From contig JBHELQ010000122.1 in the NCBI GenBank assembly GCA_046262995.1, positions 16,868-80,867 on the forward strand: DNA of 64,000 nucleotides. The letters run 5' to 3'. Position 1 is the stretch's first letter. Each line of letters opens with the position of its first letter. Source of the DNA: JBHELQ01 sp046262995. GTDB lineage: Bacteria; Actinomycetota; Thermoleophilia; Solirubrobacterales; Thermoleophilaceae. Under the pieces are notes generated by a model. It made no database searches. It had not been told where the DNA came from and worked only from the letters and a program-made list of their open reading frames with translations. The position numbers and the translations under genes were made by a program. Of this stretch, positions 34,460-42,073 are shown one piece after another.

Positions 34460-35136
34460 ACATCGACGTCTTCACGCTGTTCCCGTCCTGGTTCGACTGG
34501 TTCGTCGAGCAGCGACACGTCCGCAACGCGCTCGAGCACGGGCACCGGCTGGAGCTGGTCGACCTGCGCGCCACCACCCCGCTGTCAGCGGGCCAGGTGG
34601 ACGACACCCCCTACGGGGGCGGGGCGGGGATGGTCATCCGCGTGGACGTGGTGGAGGCCGCCCTGCGTGCCCGTTACGGCTCGGACCCGATCGAGCTCCC
34701 CGGGAGCCGGCGGGTCGTGGCACTGGCGGCGGGCGGCCGCCGGCTCGACGACACGCTGGCCGCGGAGCTCGCCGCCGAGCCGGAGCTGACGCTCCTGTGC
34801 GGGCGCTACGAGGGCTTCGACGAGCGCGTGCACGAGCGACTGGCGAGCGATGTCGTGTCGATCGGGCCCTACGTGCTGAGCGGCGGCGAGCTGGCGGCGA
34901 TGGTGGTGTGCGACACGGTGCTGCGGAAGCTGCCCGGCGCCCTCGGCCACAGCGACAGCGCGATCGAGGAGTCCTTCAGCCCGGCGCTTGAGGGCGCTCC
35001 GGAGTATCCCCACTACACCCGCCCGGCGGAGTGGCGGGGGGAGGCGGTGCCCGAGGTGCTGCTGTCGGGCGACCACGCCAGGGTGCGCGACTGGCGGCGC
35101 GAGCAGAGCCGCGAGCGTGGTGCCCGGAAGGGCTGA
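34456..35136 (+). CDS. trmD: tRNA (guanine37-N1)-methyltransferase TrmD
   Basis: This 226-residue SPOUT methyltransferase prevents frameshifting by methylating G37. It has the N-terminus NIDVFTLFPSWF, DDTPYGGGAGMVI, the knotted SAM site LLCGRYEGFDERV and SIGPYVLSGGELAAMVV, and the C-terminal HYTRPAEWRG. The GTG start overlaps rimM by 4 bases. Confidence 0.97.
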   Translation: MNIDVFTLFPSWFDWFVEQRHVRNALEHGHRLELVDLRATTPLSAGQVDDTPYGGGAGMVIRVDVVEAALRARYGSDPIELPGSRRVVALAAGGRRLDDTLAAELAAEPELTLLCGRYEGFDERVHERLASDVVSIGPYVLSGGELAAMVVCDTVLRKLPGALGHSDSAIEESFSPALEGAPEYPHYTRPAEWRGEAVPEVLLSGDHARVRDWRREQSRERGARKG

Positions 35137-35146
35137 GACCCTCCGC

Positions 35147-35152
35147 TACCAT
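35147..35152 (+). promoter_or_regulatory. Possible -10 element upstream of rplS
   Basis: TACCAT, 11 bases after the trmD stop. It would give a leader of about 45 bases to ATG 35205. Confidence 0.25.
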
Positions 35153-35204
35153 TGCGCCACGCGCGACGTGCCAGATGGCCTCGCGCCTTCTTTGTGCCTT
35201 CTCC

Positions 35205-35816
35205 ATGTCTCGCCTGATCGACAGCCTGGAGCGCGCGCAGCTTCGACGGGTGCCGGCCTTCGCCGCCGGTGACCGCGTGCGCGTGCACTTCCAGGTCGTC
35301 GAGGGCGAACGGCGCCGGACCCAGGTGTTCGAGGGCATCGTGCTGAAGCGCCAGGGCAGCGGCGCCCGCGAGACCTTCACCGTGCGAAAGCAGTCCTTCG
35401 GCGTCGGGGTCGAGCGCACCTTTCCCCTGCACTCCCCGAAGATCGAGCAGGTCGAGATCGCCAGCAGGGGCGACGTCCGCCGGGCGAAGCTGTACTACCT
35501 GCGGGACCGCGTTGGTCGCGGCGCCAGGGTGCGCGAGCGGCGCTACGTGGCGGGGGAGGAGCCGGAGGTCCAGGCGGGCGTGATGCCCCAGGACGAGGAC
35601 GCGCTCAGGCCCGGCGAGGAGGAGCTCGCCGAGACGGAGGCCGCCGAGGAGGAGGCCGCCGAGGCCGAGCCGCAGCCGCAGGCCGAGGGCGAGACCGGCT
35701 CCGAGACGCAGGCCGAGGGCGATGGGGCAGCGGAGGGGGGCGGGCCGGAGGCGCCGGCCGCCGAGGAGACGCCGGCCGAACAGGGCTCCGAGAGGGCCCC
35801 CGAGGACGAGTCGTAG
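35205..35816 (+). CDS. rplS: Ribosomal protein L19 with long acidic C-terminal tail
   Basis: The protein has 203 residues. Residues 1-113 are a complete L19 (SRLIDSLERAQLRRVPAF, GDRVRVHFQVVEG, ERTFPLHSPKIEQVEI, RAKLYYLRDRVGRGARVRER), which sits at the 30S-50S interface. Residues from about 114 form a low-complexity acidic tail made almost entirely of Glu, Ala, Gly, Pro and Gln, roughly 90 residues long. An in-frame ATG at 35175 would add ten residues, but ATG 35205 gives the family N-terminus. lepB follows directly. Confidence 0.94.
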   Translation: MSRLIDSLERAQLRRVPAFAAGDRVRVHFQVVEGERRRTQVFEGIVLKRQGSGARETFTVRKQSFGVGVERTFPLHSPKIEQVEIASRGDVRRAKLYYLRDRVGRGARVRERRYVAGEEPEVQAGVMPQDEDALRPGEEELAETEAAEEEAAEAEPQPQAEGETGSETQAEGDGAAEGGGPEAPAAEETPAEQGSERAPEDES

Positions 35817-36433
35817 CCGGGAAGAAGCACACCGCTCGCGGCTCGCTCATCGAGCTGGTCACGATCGTCGCCGTCGCGCTCGGCCTCGCGCTCGGCATCC
35901 AGGCTTTCCTCGTCAAGCCGTTCCGCATCCCGAGCGAGTCGATGGTGCCGACGCTGGACATCGGTCAGCGCGTGCTCGTGGACCGCGTCAACTACCGCTT
36001 CGGACGGCCCGACCGAGGAGACGTCGTGGTCTTCAAGCCCCCCAGGGGCGCGGACAGCCACGGGGGCGAGGAGTGCGGGGTTCGTCGCCCGCAGGACTCC
36101 CCCTGTCCCAGGGGGACCCGCCAGCGATCGGACACGAACTTCATCAAGCGCATCGTGGCCGTGGGTGGGGACCGGCTGAAGGTCGTCGACAATCACGTCT
36201 ACATAGACGGCAAGCGGCAGAAGGAGTCCTTCATCAAGCGCGGCACCGAGTGCGCGGCGCCCCTCTGCAACCTCCCTCACGAGATACGGATCCCGAAGGG
36301 GTACTACTTCATGATGGGCGACAACCGGGGGGAGAGCGACGACAGCCGCGCGTGGGGTCCCGTTCCCAAGAAGTGGCTGATCGGGAAGGCATTCGCCACC
36401 TACTGGCCGCCCCGCCGCATCGGCGTCCTCTAG
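35813..36433 (+). CDS. lepB: Signal peptidase I (start codon unresolved)
   Basis: Signal peptidase I cleaves Sec and Tat signal peptides outside the membrane. The frame encodes a membrane anchor (LIELVTIVAVALGLALGIQ), the catalytic Ser in FRIPSESMVPTL, box C RGDVVVFKPP, the general-base Lys in NFIKRIVAVGGDRLKV, and box E MGDNRGESDDSRAWGPVP. About 30 extra residues with paired Cys separate boxes C and D. The first ATG in frame (35942) lies just after the catalytic Ser, so it cannot be the start; no ATG/GTG/TTG exists upstream in this frame. Translation must begin between about 35810 and 35855 at a non-standard codon, or the sequence has an error. The given start is nominal. Confidence 0.85.
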   Translation, partial: VAGKKHTARGSLIELVTIVAVALGLALGIQAFLVKPFRIPSESMVPTLDIGQRVLVDRVNYRFGRPDRGDVVVFKPPRGADSHGGEECGVRRPQDSPCPRGTRQRSDTNFIKRIVAVGGDRLKVVDNHVYIDGKRQKESFIKRGTECAAPLCNLPHEIRIPKGYYFMMGDNRGESDDSRAWGPVPKKWLIGKAFATYWPPRRIGVL

Positions 36434-36479
36434 CGGCGCAATTTCCGGCCTTGCCGCCGACGGCCGCCGCGGGCAACCG

Positions 36480-36485
36480 TATGAT
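36480..36485 (+). promoter_or_regulatory. -10 element, leaderless promoter of rnhB
   Basis: TATGAT, 8 bases before GTG 36494. Confidence 0.45.
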
Positions 36486-36493
36486 CGCCCGAG

Positions 36494-37207
36494 GTGGAGC
36501 CGGCACAGGTAGCAGAGCCTGGCGCGCAGGCGGGCGAGGTACGGCGGCGGAGGGCCCGCAGCGCCCGCCGCACGGGCCGCCGGCTGTTCGCGTTCGACCG
36601 CTCGCTCGGGTGCCGCTTCGTCGCCGGGGCGGATGAGGCCGGGCGCGGCTCGCTCGCGGGGCCCCTGGTCGCCGCGGCGGTGCTCTTCGATCTCGAGCGG
36701 CTCAGGCTGTCCGATCGCCGTGCCCTCTCCCGCCTGAACGATTCGAAGCAGCACACGCCAGAGGCGCGCGAGGAGCTGTACCCGCTCGTGCTGCGGGCGG
36801 CGGCCCGCTCCATGGTCGTCTCCAGGTGCGTGCGAGGCATCGACTCGCGCGGTCTGCACGTGACGAACCTGGACGCGCTGAGAGCAGCCCTGCGCGGGGT
36901 GGCTTGCGTAGAGACCGTCTGCCTCGTCGACGGTTTCTCGCTGCCTGGTCTCGGCCTCGATCAGCGGGCCGTGATCGACGGCGACTGCCGCAGCGCCGCG
37001 ATCGCCGCGGCCTCGGTGCTCGCGAAGGTCACGCGGGACCGCTACATGCGCCGGGCCGCCGAGCGCCACCCCGGGTGGGAGTTCGAGACCAATGTGGGCT
37101 ACTCGACCCCCGAGCACCGCAGCGCCATCCGCGAGCGCGGCATCTCGCCGCTGCATCGGATGTCGTTCCAGTCGATCGCCTACCAGCAGCTCGCCCTCGA
37201 GGGCTGA
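36494..37207 (+). CDS. rnhB: Ribonuclease HII
   Basis: This 237-residue enzyme removes ribonucleotides from DNA. A basic N-terminus of about 40 residues precedes the catalytic core. The active-site motifs are GADEAGRGSLAGPLVAAAV, LVDGFSLPG and IAAASVLAKVTRDRYM, and the C-terminal HRMSFQ is typical. It converges on the YraN gene with 6 bases between stops. Confidence 0.95.
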   Translation: MEPAQVAEPGAQAGEVRRRRARSARRTGRRLFAFDRSLGCRFVAGADEAGRGSLAGPLVAAAVLFDLERLRLSDRRALSRLNDSKQHTPEAREELYPLVLRAAARSMVVSRCVRGIDSRGLHVTNLDALRAALRGVACVETVCLVDGFSLPGLGLDQRAVIDGDCRSAAIAAASVLAKVTRDRYMRRAAERHPGWEFETNVGYSTPEHRSAIRERGISPLHRMSFQSIAYQQLALEG

Positions 37208-37213
37208 GCGGCG

Positions 37214-37600
37214 CTAGAACGCCCCCTCGAGGTGCTCGAGGGCGCGTAGCCGCCCGTCGGCGTCGAGCTCCACTCCGATCGCGTCGAAGCGGAGCTCGGG
37301 AGCGTGCCGCCCGACCCTGCCGCCCCGTTCGGCGAGCCACTGCCGAGCGAGCCGTCGGACCTGGCGGCGCTTCCTCCCGTCGACGCCCGTGAGCGGTCCG
37401 AACGGCCCCGGGGGACCGCGGCACAGGCGTGTCTTGACCTCACAGAAGACCAGGCAGCCCCGGTCGCGCGCCACGATGTCGAGCTCTCCGAAGCGGGTGC
37501 GGAAGTTAGCGTCGAGGAGCTCGTAGCCGCGCGCGGACAGGTGCCGGCGGGCGAGCCGCTCGCCGAGCTGGCCACGGCGCCTGCGCGGGTCCTCGCTCAT
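37214..37600 (-). CDS. YraN/UPF0102 endonuclease-fold protein
   Basis: This 128-residue protein of the UPF0102 family has a predicted restriction-nuclease-like fold. Conserved residues are GELDIVARDRGCLVFCEVKTR (acidic residues plus E-x-K), read as GELDIVARD and VFCEVKTR. The cellular role is unknown; the gene commonly neighbours rnhB, comM and dprA, as here. ATG 37600 is chosen because TAGCGT ends 7 bases upstream and it gives the usual start. Confidence 0.88.
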   Translation of the reverse strand: MSEDPRRRRGQLGERLARRHLSARGYELLDANFRTRFGELDIVARDRGCLVFCEVKTRLCRGPPGPFGPLTGVDGRKRRQVRRLARQWLAERGGRVGRHAPELRFDAIGVELDADGRLRALEHLEGAF

Positions 37601-37607
37601 GCGGCCC

Positions 37608-37613
37608 ACGCTA
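37608..37613 (-). promoter_or_regulatory. -10 element, leaderless promoter of YraN gene
   Basis: TAGCGT on the minus strand, 7 bases before ATG 37600. Confidence 0.42.
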
Positions 37614-37726
37614 GGGAGCGGTGTCAAACGGCGGGGTTGCGCATGTGACGATTCGCCCACGCGCGCCGGCGGTACGCGGCGTCCACATCGTTACCGTGGG
37701 GCCCCCACGCGTAACCAGGGCACGCG

Positions 37727-37732
37727 TAGCGT
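37727..37732 (+). promoter_or_regulatory. -10 element, leaderless promoter of comM
   Basis: TAGCGT, 8 bases before ATG 37741; it supports this start over in-frame upstream codons. Confidence 0.45.
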
Positions 37733-37740
37733 CGGCCGGC

Positions 37741-39252
37741 ATGCTCGCGAGCGTCGCCACCTTCGCCATCGAGGGAGTCGGAAGCCGAGAGGTGACCGTC
37801 GAGGTCGACGTCCGAGCCGGCCTGCCGGTCCTCACCCTCGTCGGCCTGCCGGACCGGGCTGTGCGCGAGTCGCGGGAGCGGGTGCGCGCGGCGCTCCTGA
37901 ACTCGGGCCTCGAGTTTCCGATGAAGCGGCTGACGGTGAACCTCGCGCCCGCTCACGTGCAGAAGACGGGGCCGAGCTTCGACCTCGGGATCGCGGTGGC
38001 GCTGCTGGCGGCGAGCGATCAGATTCCGGCTGCCGCGCTCCGGGCGTGCGCGGTGTTCGGCGAGCTGTCCCTGAGCGGCGGGCTGCGGCCATGCCGCGGG
38101 GCGCTCGGCGCCTCGCTCGGTGCGCGGACGGCCGGTTACCGCCGCCTGATCGTGCCGCCGGAGAACGCGGCCGAGGCAGCGCTCGTGGACACGATCGAGG
38201 TGCTCGCGGCGCCGGACCTGACGCGCATCGCGGAGCTCTTTCGCGGGCGGTGGACGCCGGACCCGGCCCGGCCGCACGCGACTGGGACGGAGTCGGGAAG
38301 CTTGCCCGACCTCGCCGACGTTCGCGGGCAGGAGGACGCCAAGCGGGCGCTCGAGATCGCCGCGGCGGGCGGCCACAACCTGCTGATGATCGGCCCGCCC
38401 GGGGCGGGGAAGACGATGCTGGCCCGCCGGCTCCCCGGCATCCTCCCCCCGCCCACGTTCGAGGAAGCGCTGGAGATAACGCAGGTGCGGAGCGTGGCGG
38501 GGCTCGGCGACGGGAGCCTGGCGAGCGATCGCCCGTTCCGCTCTCCTCACCACACGATCTCCCCGCAGGGCCTCGTCGGCGGCGGCTCCACGCCACGTGC
38601 GGGAGAGATCACCCTGGCGCACCGGGGCGTGCTGTTCCTGGACGAGTTGACCGAGTTCGGTCGTCCGGCGCTCGACGCGCTTCGCCAGCCGCTCGAGGAG
38701 GGCCGCGTGGAGATCACCCGAGGGCAACGCTGGCTCGAGTTCCCGGCGAGCTTCATGCTCGTCGCCGCGTGCAACCCGTGCCCCTGCGGAGCGGCGTCGG
38801 GCAGCTGTAGCTGCGATGCCGGCGCGCTGGCGCGATACGCGCGCAGGCTTAGCGGGCCGCTGCTCGACCGCGTCGACCTGGTCTGCCAGGTGGGCGCTCT
38901 GCCGGCGGAGGAGCTGGCGCGACCTGGCTCGGGCACCGCGTCCGCCGGCGTGCGCGAGCGCGTGGTGGCCGCTCGTGCCAGTCAGGGCGAGCGGCTCCGG
39001 GGCCTCGCCGCCTCTTGCAACGGGGAACTGGACGCGGCGGCGACGAGGGAGCGCCTGCGGCTCCGCGTGGGTACGCGCAGGACGCTCGTAAGGGGGGCGG
39101 TCCGCGCCGCTCTGAGCGGCCGCGGCTATGACCGCGTGCTGCGTGTCGCCCGCACCATCGCCGACCTGGACGGGAGGAAGTCGGTCATGGCTCGCGACCT
39201 CGAGGAGGCGCTCGGCTATCGACTTGCCCCGACGGCGAGCGCGGCGGCATGA
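37741..39252 (+). CDS. comM: ComM/YifB-family AAA ATPase
   Basis: This 503-residue protein has an N-terminal Lon-protease-like domain (TFAIEGVGSREVTVEVDV), a Mg-chelatase AAA module with Walker A GPPGAGKTMLARRLPG and Walker B GVLFLDELTEF, and a C-terminal domain. A Cys cluster, CNPCPCGAASGSCSC, is typical of the family. In naturally competent bacteria ComM is a helicase that promotes branch migration of incoming DNA. It overlaps dprA by 4 bases, a conserved pairing. Confidence 0.93.
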   Translation: MLASVATFAIEGVGSREVTVEVDVRAGLPVLTLVGLPDRAVRESRERVRAALLNSGLEFPMKRLTVNLAPAHVQKTGPSFDLGIAVALLAASDQIPAAALRACAVFGELSLSGGLRPCRGALGASLGARTAGYRRLIVPPENAAEAALVDTIEVLAAPDLTRIAELFRGRWTPDPARPHATGTESGSLPDLADVRGQEDAKRALEIAAAGGHNLLMIGPPGAGKTMLARRLPGILPPPTFEEALEITQVRSVAGLGDGSLASDRPFRSPHHTISPQGLVGGGSTPRAGEITLAHRGVLFLDELTEFGRPALDALRQPLEEGRVEITRGQRWLEFPASFMLVAACNPCPCGAASGSCSCDAGALARYARRLSGPLLDRVDLVCQVGALPAEELARPGSGTASAGVRERVVAARASQGERLRGLAASCNGELDAAATRERLRLRVGTRRTLVRGAVRAALSGRGYDRVLRVARTIADLDGRKSVMARDLEEALGYRLAPTASAAA

Positions 39253-40367
39253 CCGCCTGCGACAGCTGTCTGCGCCGGGCATATCTCGTGGCGTTCCTGG
39301 CTCCGCGGATCGCGGGACTGCTCGACAGCCCGCGTCGCCGGACGCGGGCTCTGCTGGCCCTGCCCGACCAGGAGCTGGTGGCCGCCGTCGGCCGGCCTGA
39401 GGACCCCGGCGCGGAGGACTTCCTCGAGCGGTTCGAGCCACGGGAGGCCAGGAGCGAGCTCGAGGACGCGGCGGTCGTGGCGATCTGCCGCCACGAGAGC
39501 GACTATCCGAGCGGTCTCCGCGAGCTCCCCGACGCGCCGCCGGTGATCTTCAGCGTGGGGAGGTCGCGACGCCTTCGGGAGCTCGAGGAGACGCCCGCGG
39601 TCACGCTCGTCGGCGCCCGGCGCGCCTCGCCGTACGGGCTAGAGGTCGCGTACGCCCTTGGACGCGGGGCGGCCGCGGCCGGGGTGCCGGTGATCAGCGG
39701 CCTCGCACTCGGCGTCGATGCGTCGGCCCATCGCGGCTGCGTCCACGCGGGCGGTCTTCCCGTGGCGGTGCTCGCCGGCGGTCCGGACGTCGCCAGTCCC
39801 CGCCGCAACGCGCGCCTGTACCGGCGCGTCCGCGAGCTGGGGATCGTGATCTCCGAGGCACCGCCCGGGCGGCGTGCCCTGCGCTGGAGCTTCCCCGCGC
39901 GCAACCGGCTGATGGCGGGCCTCGGCGCGCTGACGATCGTCGTCGAGGCCGCCGATCCGTCCGGGTCGCTGATCAGCGCCGAGTTCGCGCAGGACCTGGG
40001 TCGCGCGGTCGGCGCGGTGCCGGGCAGGATCACCTCGCGCATGTCCGCGGGAAGCAACGGTCTGCTTCGCGACGGAGCCTGCGTCATCACATCGCCACAG
40101 GACCTGCTCGACGAGTTGTTCGGCCCTGGCGCCCGGCAGCTGGGCTCCGAAGCGGACCCGTTGCCCGGGGACCCGCGACTGCGTCCTCTGCTGGAGGCGA
40201 TCGAGGGCGGGGCTGACCCGCACACCGCCGGGGGCGAGGCCGGGCTCTCGGCGGCGGAGGTGCGCGCTGGGCTCGCCAGGCTCGAGACGGACGGCTGGAT
40301 CGTGCGCGTCGGCCTGGCGGGCTTCGAGCGGGCCGCCCACCCGCGGAGTCGGGGGGTGAGCCGCTAG
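39249..40367 (+). CDS. dprA: DNA-processing protein DprA
   Basis: The 372-residue protein loads RecA onto single-stranded DNA during transformation. The Rossmann-like core includes TLVGARRASPYGLEVAYALG, PVISGLALGVDASAHRGCV, FPARNRLMAGLG and GRAVGAVPGRITSRMSAGSN. A winged-helix C-terminal domain follows (about 300-365). The N-terminus has CDSC and helical elements that resemble a SAM-like domain. ATG 39249 overlaps the comM stop (ATGA). Confidence 0.94.
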   Translation: MTACDSCLRRAYLVAFLAPRIAGLLDSPRRRTRALLALPDQELVAAVGRPEDPGAEDFLERFEPREARSELEDAAVVAICRHESDYPSGLRELPDAPPVIFSVGRSRRLRELEETPAVTLVGARRASPYGLEVAYALGRGAAAAGVPVISGLALGVDASAHRGCVHAGGLPVAVLAGGPDVASPRRNARLYRRVRELGIVISEAPPGRRALRWSFPARNRLMAGLGALTIVVEAADPSGSLISAEFAQDLGRAVGAVPGRITSRMSAGSNGLLRDGACVITSPQDLLDELFGPGARQLGSEADPLPGDPRLRPLLEAIEGGADPHTAGGEAGLSAAEVRAGLARLETDGWIVRVGLAGFERAAHPRSRGVSR

Positions 40368-40370
40368 CTT
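40365..40370 (+). promoter_or_regulatory. -10 element upstream of thiD
   Basis: TAGCTT, overlapping the dprA stop; 6 bases before GTG 40377 and 12 before ATG 40383. Confidence 0.38.
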
Positions 40371-40376
40371 CAGGCG

Positions 40377-41189
40377 GTGGACATGAGACCGGCCAGAGTG
40401 CTCGCCATCGCGGGCTCGGACTCGGGCGGCGGCGCCGGCATCCAGGCGGACCTGAAGGCGATCGCGCGCTGCGGCGCCCACGGCATGACGGCGATCACGG
40501 CTGTGACCGCGCAGAACACGCGCGCCGTGACCGGCGTCTATCCGCTCCCGCCGGAGGCGATCCTGGAGCAGGTGCGCGCGGTGGCCGAAGACATCGGGGT
40601 CGACGCCGTCAAGGTCGGCATGCTCGGAACCGTCGGGACGATCGACGCCGTGGCAAAAGCCCTCGACCTGGTTGGGGACGCTCCCGTCGTGCTGGACCCG
40701 GTAATGGTCGCGGAGTCCGGGGCGCGCCTGCTCGACGACGACGCGGTCGACGCACTCGGCCGGCGCCTGCTGCCTCGCGCCGCAGTCGTGACCCCGAACG
40801 TGCCCGAGGCCGGCGTGCTCGTGGAGGGGACGGCCGGCGAGCCGGAGCAGCTCGCACGCGCCCTGCACCGACGCGGCCCGGGCGCGGTCGTCGTTACCGG
40901 GGGCCACCGCGACGGCGCGATCGACCTCTTCTTCGACGGCCGGCGCCTGGTGGAGATCCCCGGCGAGCGATACCCCGACGGCGCCGCGCACGGCTCCGGC
41001 TGCACCCACTCCTCGGTGCTCGCGGTCGGTCTCGCGCAGGGCCTCGAACCGCTGGAAGCTGCCCGGCTCGCCAAGCGGGTCGCCTCCGACGCGGTCAGGG
41101 ACGGCCTGCGCGCCCTCGGTGAGGGCGCCGGGCCGGTGGACGTGTTCGGCCCCAGCCGGCGCCGGGCCCGGGCCGAACGCATGCCATAA
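40377..41189 (+). CDS. thiD: Hydroxymethylpyrimidine/phosphomethylpyrimidine kinase
   Basis: The 270-residue ribokinase-fold enzyme phosphorylates HMP and HMP-P for thiamine synthesis. Motifs are VLAIAGSDSGGGAGIQADLK, GMTAITAVTAQNT, VVLDPVMVAESG, VVTPNVPEAGVL and the anion hole/catalytic AAHGSGCTHSSVLA. GTG 40377 fits the promoter spacing; ATG 40383 is the alternative. No TPP riboswitch fits in the 9-base gap after dprA. Confidence 0.95.
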   Translation: MDMRPARVLAIAGSDSGGGAGIQADLKAIARCGAHGMTAITAVTAQNTRAVTGVYPLPPEAILEQVRAVAEDIGVDAVKVGMLGTVGTIDAVAKALDLVGDAPVVLDPVMVAESGARLLDDDAVDALGRRLLPRAAVVTPNVPEAGVLVEGTAGEPEQLARALHRRGPGAVVVTGGHRDGAIDLFFDGRRLVEIPGERYPDGAAHGSGCTHSSVLAVGLAQGLEPLEAARLAKRVASDAVRDGLRALGEGAGPVDVFGPSRRRARAERMP

Positions 41190-41190
41190 T
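41185..41190 (+). promoter_or_regulatory. -10 element, leaderless promoter
   Basis: CATAAT, overlapping the thiD stop, 9 bases before ATG 41200. Confidence 0.4.
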
Positions 41191-41199
41191 CGCTCGCCC

Positions 41200-41451
41200 A
41201 TGCTCAGGTTCCTGCGCATGAAGCCGGGCTACGGCGAGGTGCTGCTCGCAGAGGGCGATCCCAGCGCGCGCCAGGACGAGGAGCGGCTGGTGCGGGAGTT
41301 CCGTCGCCAGCTCGACGAGGGCATGTGGGCCGCGGTGCCGACGACCCACCGGACGAGCGGTCGTCGCGAGGCGGAGCTGATCAGGGAGTTCGCGGACATC
41401 CCGGCCGACGCCGAGCGCGTGATCTTCTTCCCGCGCGCCGCGGGCGGCTGA
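41200..41451 (+). CDS. Small protein of unknown function
   Basis: This 83-residue soluble protein is mostly helical and charged: LRFLRMKPGYGEVLLAEGD, then RLVREFRRQLDEGMWAAVP and EAELIREFADIPADAERVIFF, the last ending in a predicted beta strand. No family is recognised. The regular spacing and the -10 element support it as real. It is followed 16 bases later by another unknown gene. Confidence 0.6.
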   Translation: MLRFLRMKPGYGEVLLAEGDPSARQDEERLVREFRRQLDEGMWAAVPTTHRTSGRREAELIREFADIPADAERVIFFPRAAGG

Positions 41452-41467
41452 GCAGCGGGCGGCGACG

Positions 41468-42073
41468 GTGCTGCTGGCGCTGCTCGCCCTGTCGCTGATC
41501 GCGCTGGCGCTGGCGTTGCCCAGCGCGGCCCGGGCGGCGGGACGCGTCCGCAAGCGCCGTGCGCGTCCACGGCGTGGGCTGGAGCCCGGCCTTCCCCTGT
41601 ACGACCCCGGCCGCGAGCGGCGCGCCGAGCAGCGCGCGCGGGAGCTGTTGCGCTCGTGCGTCAACGAGGAGGAATGGGCGATGTACCGCGACCTGGGCTT
41701 CATTCGCGTGTCCGGACGTCACGCGAGGAGGAGCGCGGATGCCGCTGCCGGGTCGTCGTATGCCTACCTCGTCTACCCGCACAAGCCGCTCGTTGCCTTC
41801 GTGCCCGAGACGGGCAGGCTGCTGAGCGAATACTGCGTCGAGTTCCCGGACCTCACCGGCGCCGGCCCGAGGGCGCGGCTGCCCGCGTCCGATGACGTGC
41901 TCGCCAAGTGGATGGCGCTGACTTCCTCCGAGGAGCGCGTGATCCGGCGCGCCAACATGCACCTGGTCGGGCGCCAGCTCGATCCGGCTCGGGTCCGGCG
42001 CGACCTCTGGCGCCTCGCCGAGTGGGAGCGCAGACGCGGGCGGCGCAGCGGGCTGAGTGCGCAGACCCCGTGA
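41468..42073 (+). CDS. Membrane-anchored protein of unknown function
   Basis: This 201-residue protein has one N-terminal hydrophobic helix (about 1-23, LLALLALSLIALALALP) followed by a strongly basic stretch, so the rest is expected to be cytoplasmic. The soluble part has YRDLGFIRVSG, AYLVYPHKPLVAFVPETGRLLSEYC and a C-terminal helical SSEERVIRRANMHLVGR. It is not a family I can name. The stop overlaps the ilvD start by 4 bases, so it is probably translated with ilvD. Confidence 0.62.
   Translation: MLLALLALSLIALALALPSAARAAGRVRKRRARPRRGLEPGLPLYDPGRERRAEQRARELLRSCVNEEEWAMYRDLGFIRVSGRHARRSADAAAGSSYAYLVYPHKPLVAFVPETGRLLSEYCVEFPDLTGAGPRARLPASDDVLAKWMALTSSEERVIRRANMHLVGRQLDPARVRRDLWRLAEWERRRGRRSGLSAQTP

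Noticed and set aside
37741..40367. comM-dprA as evidence of natural transformation
   Set aside because: Both genes are very widespread in bacteria that are not known to be competent, and no uptake genes (comEC, pili) are in the window.
41908..42069. A longer N-terminus for ilvD reading through the preceding gene
   Set aside because: GTG 42070 gives the family N-terminus and a 4-base coupling overlap; the extension is out-of-frame coding sequence of the upstream gene.
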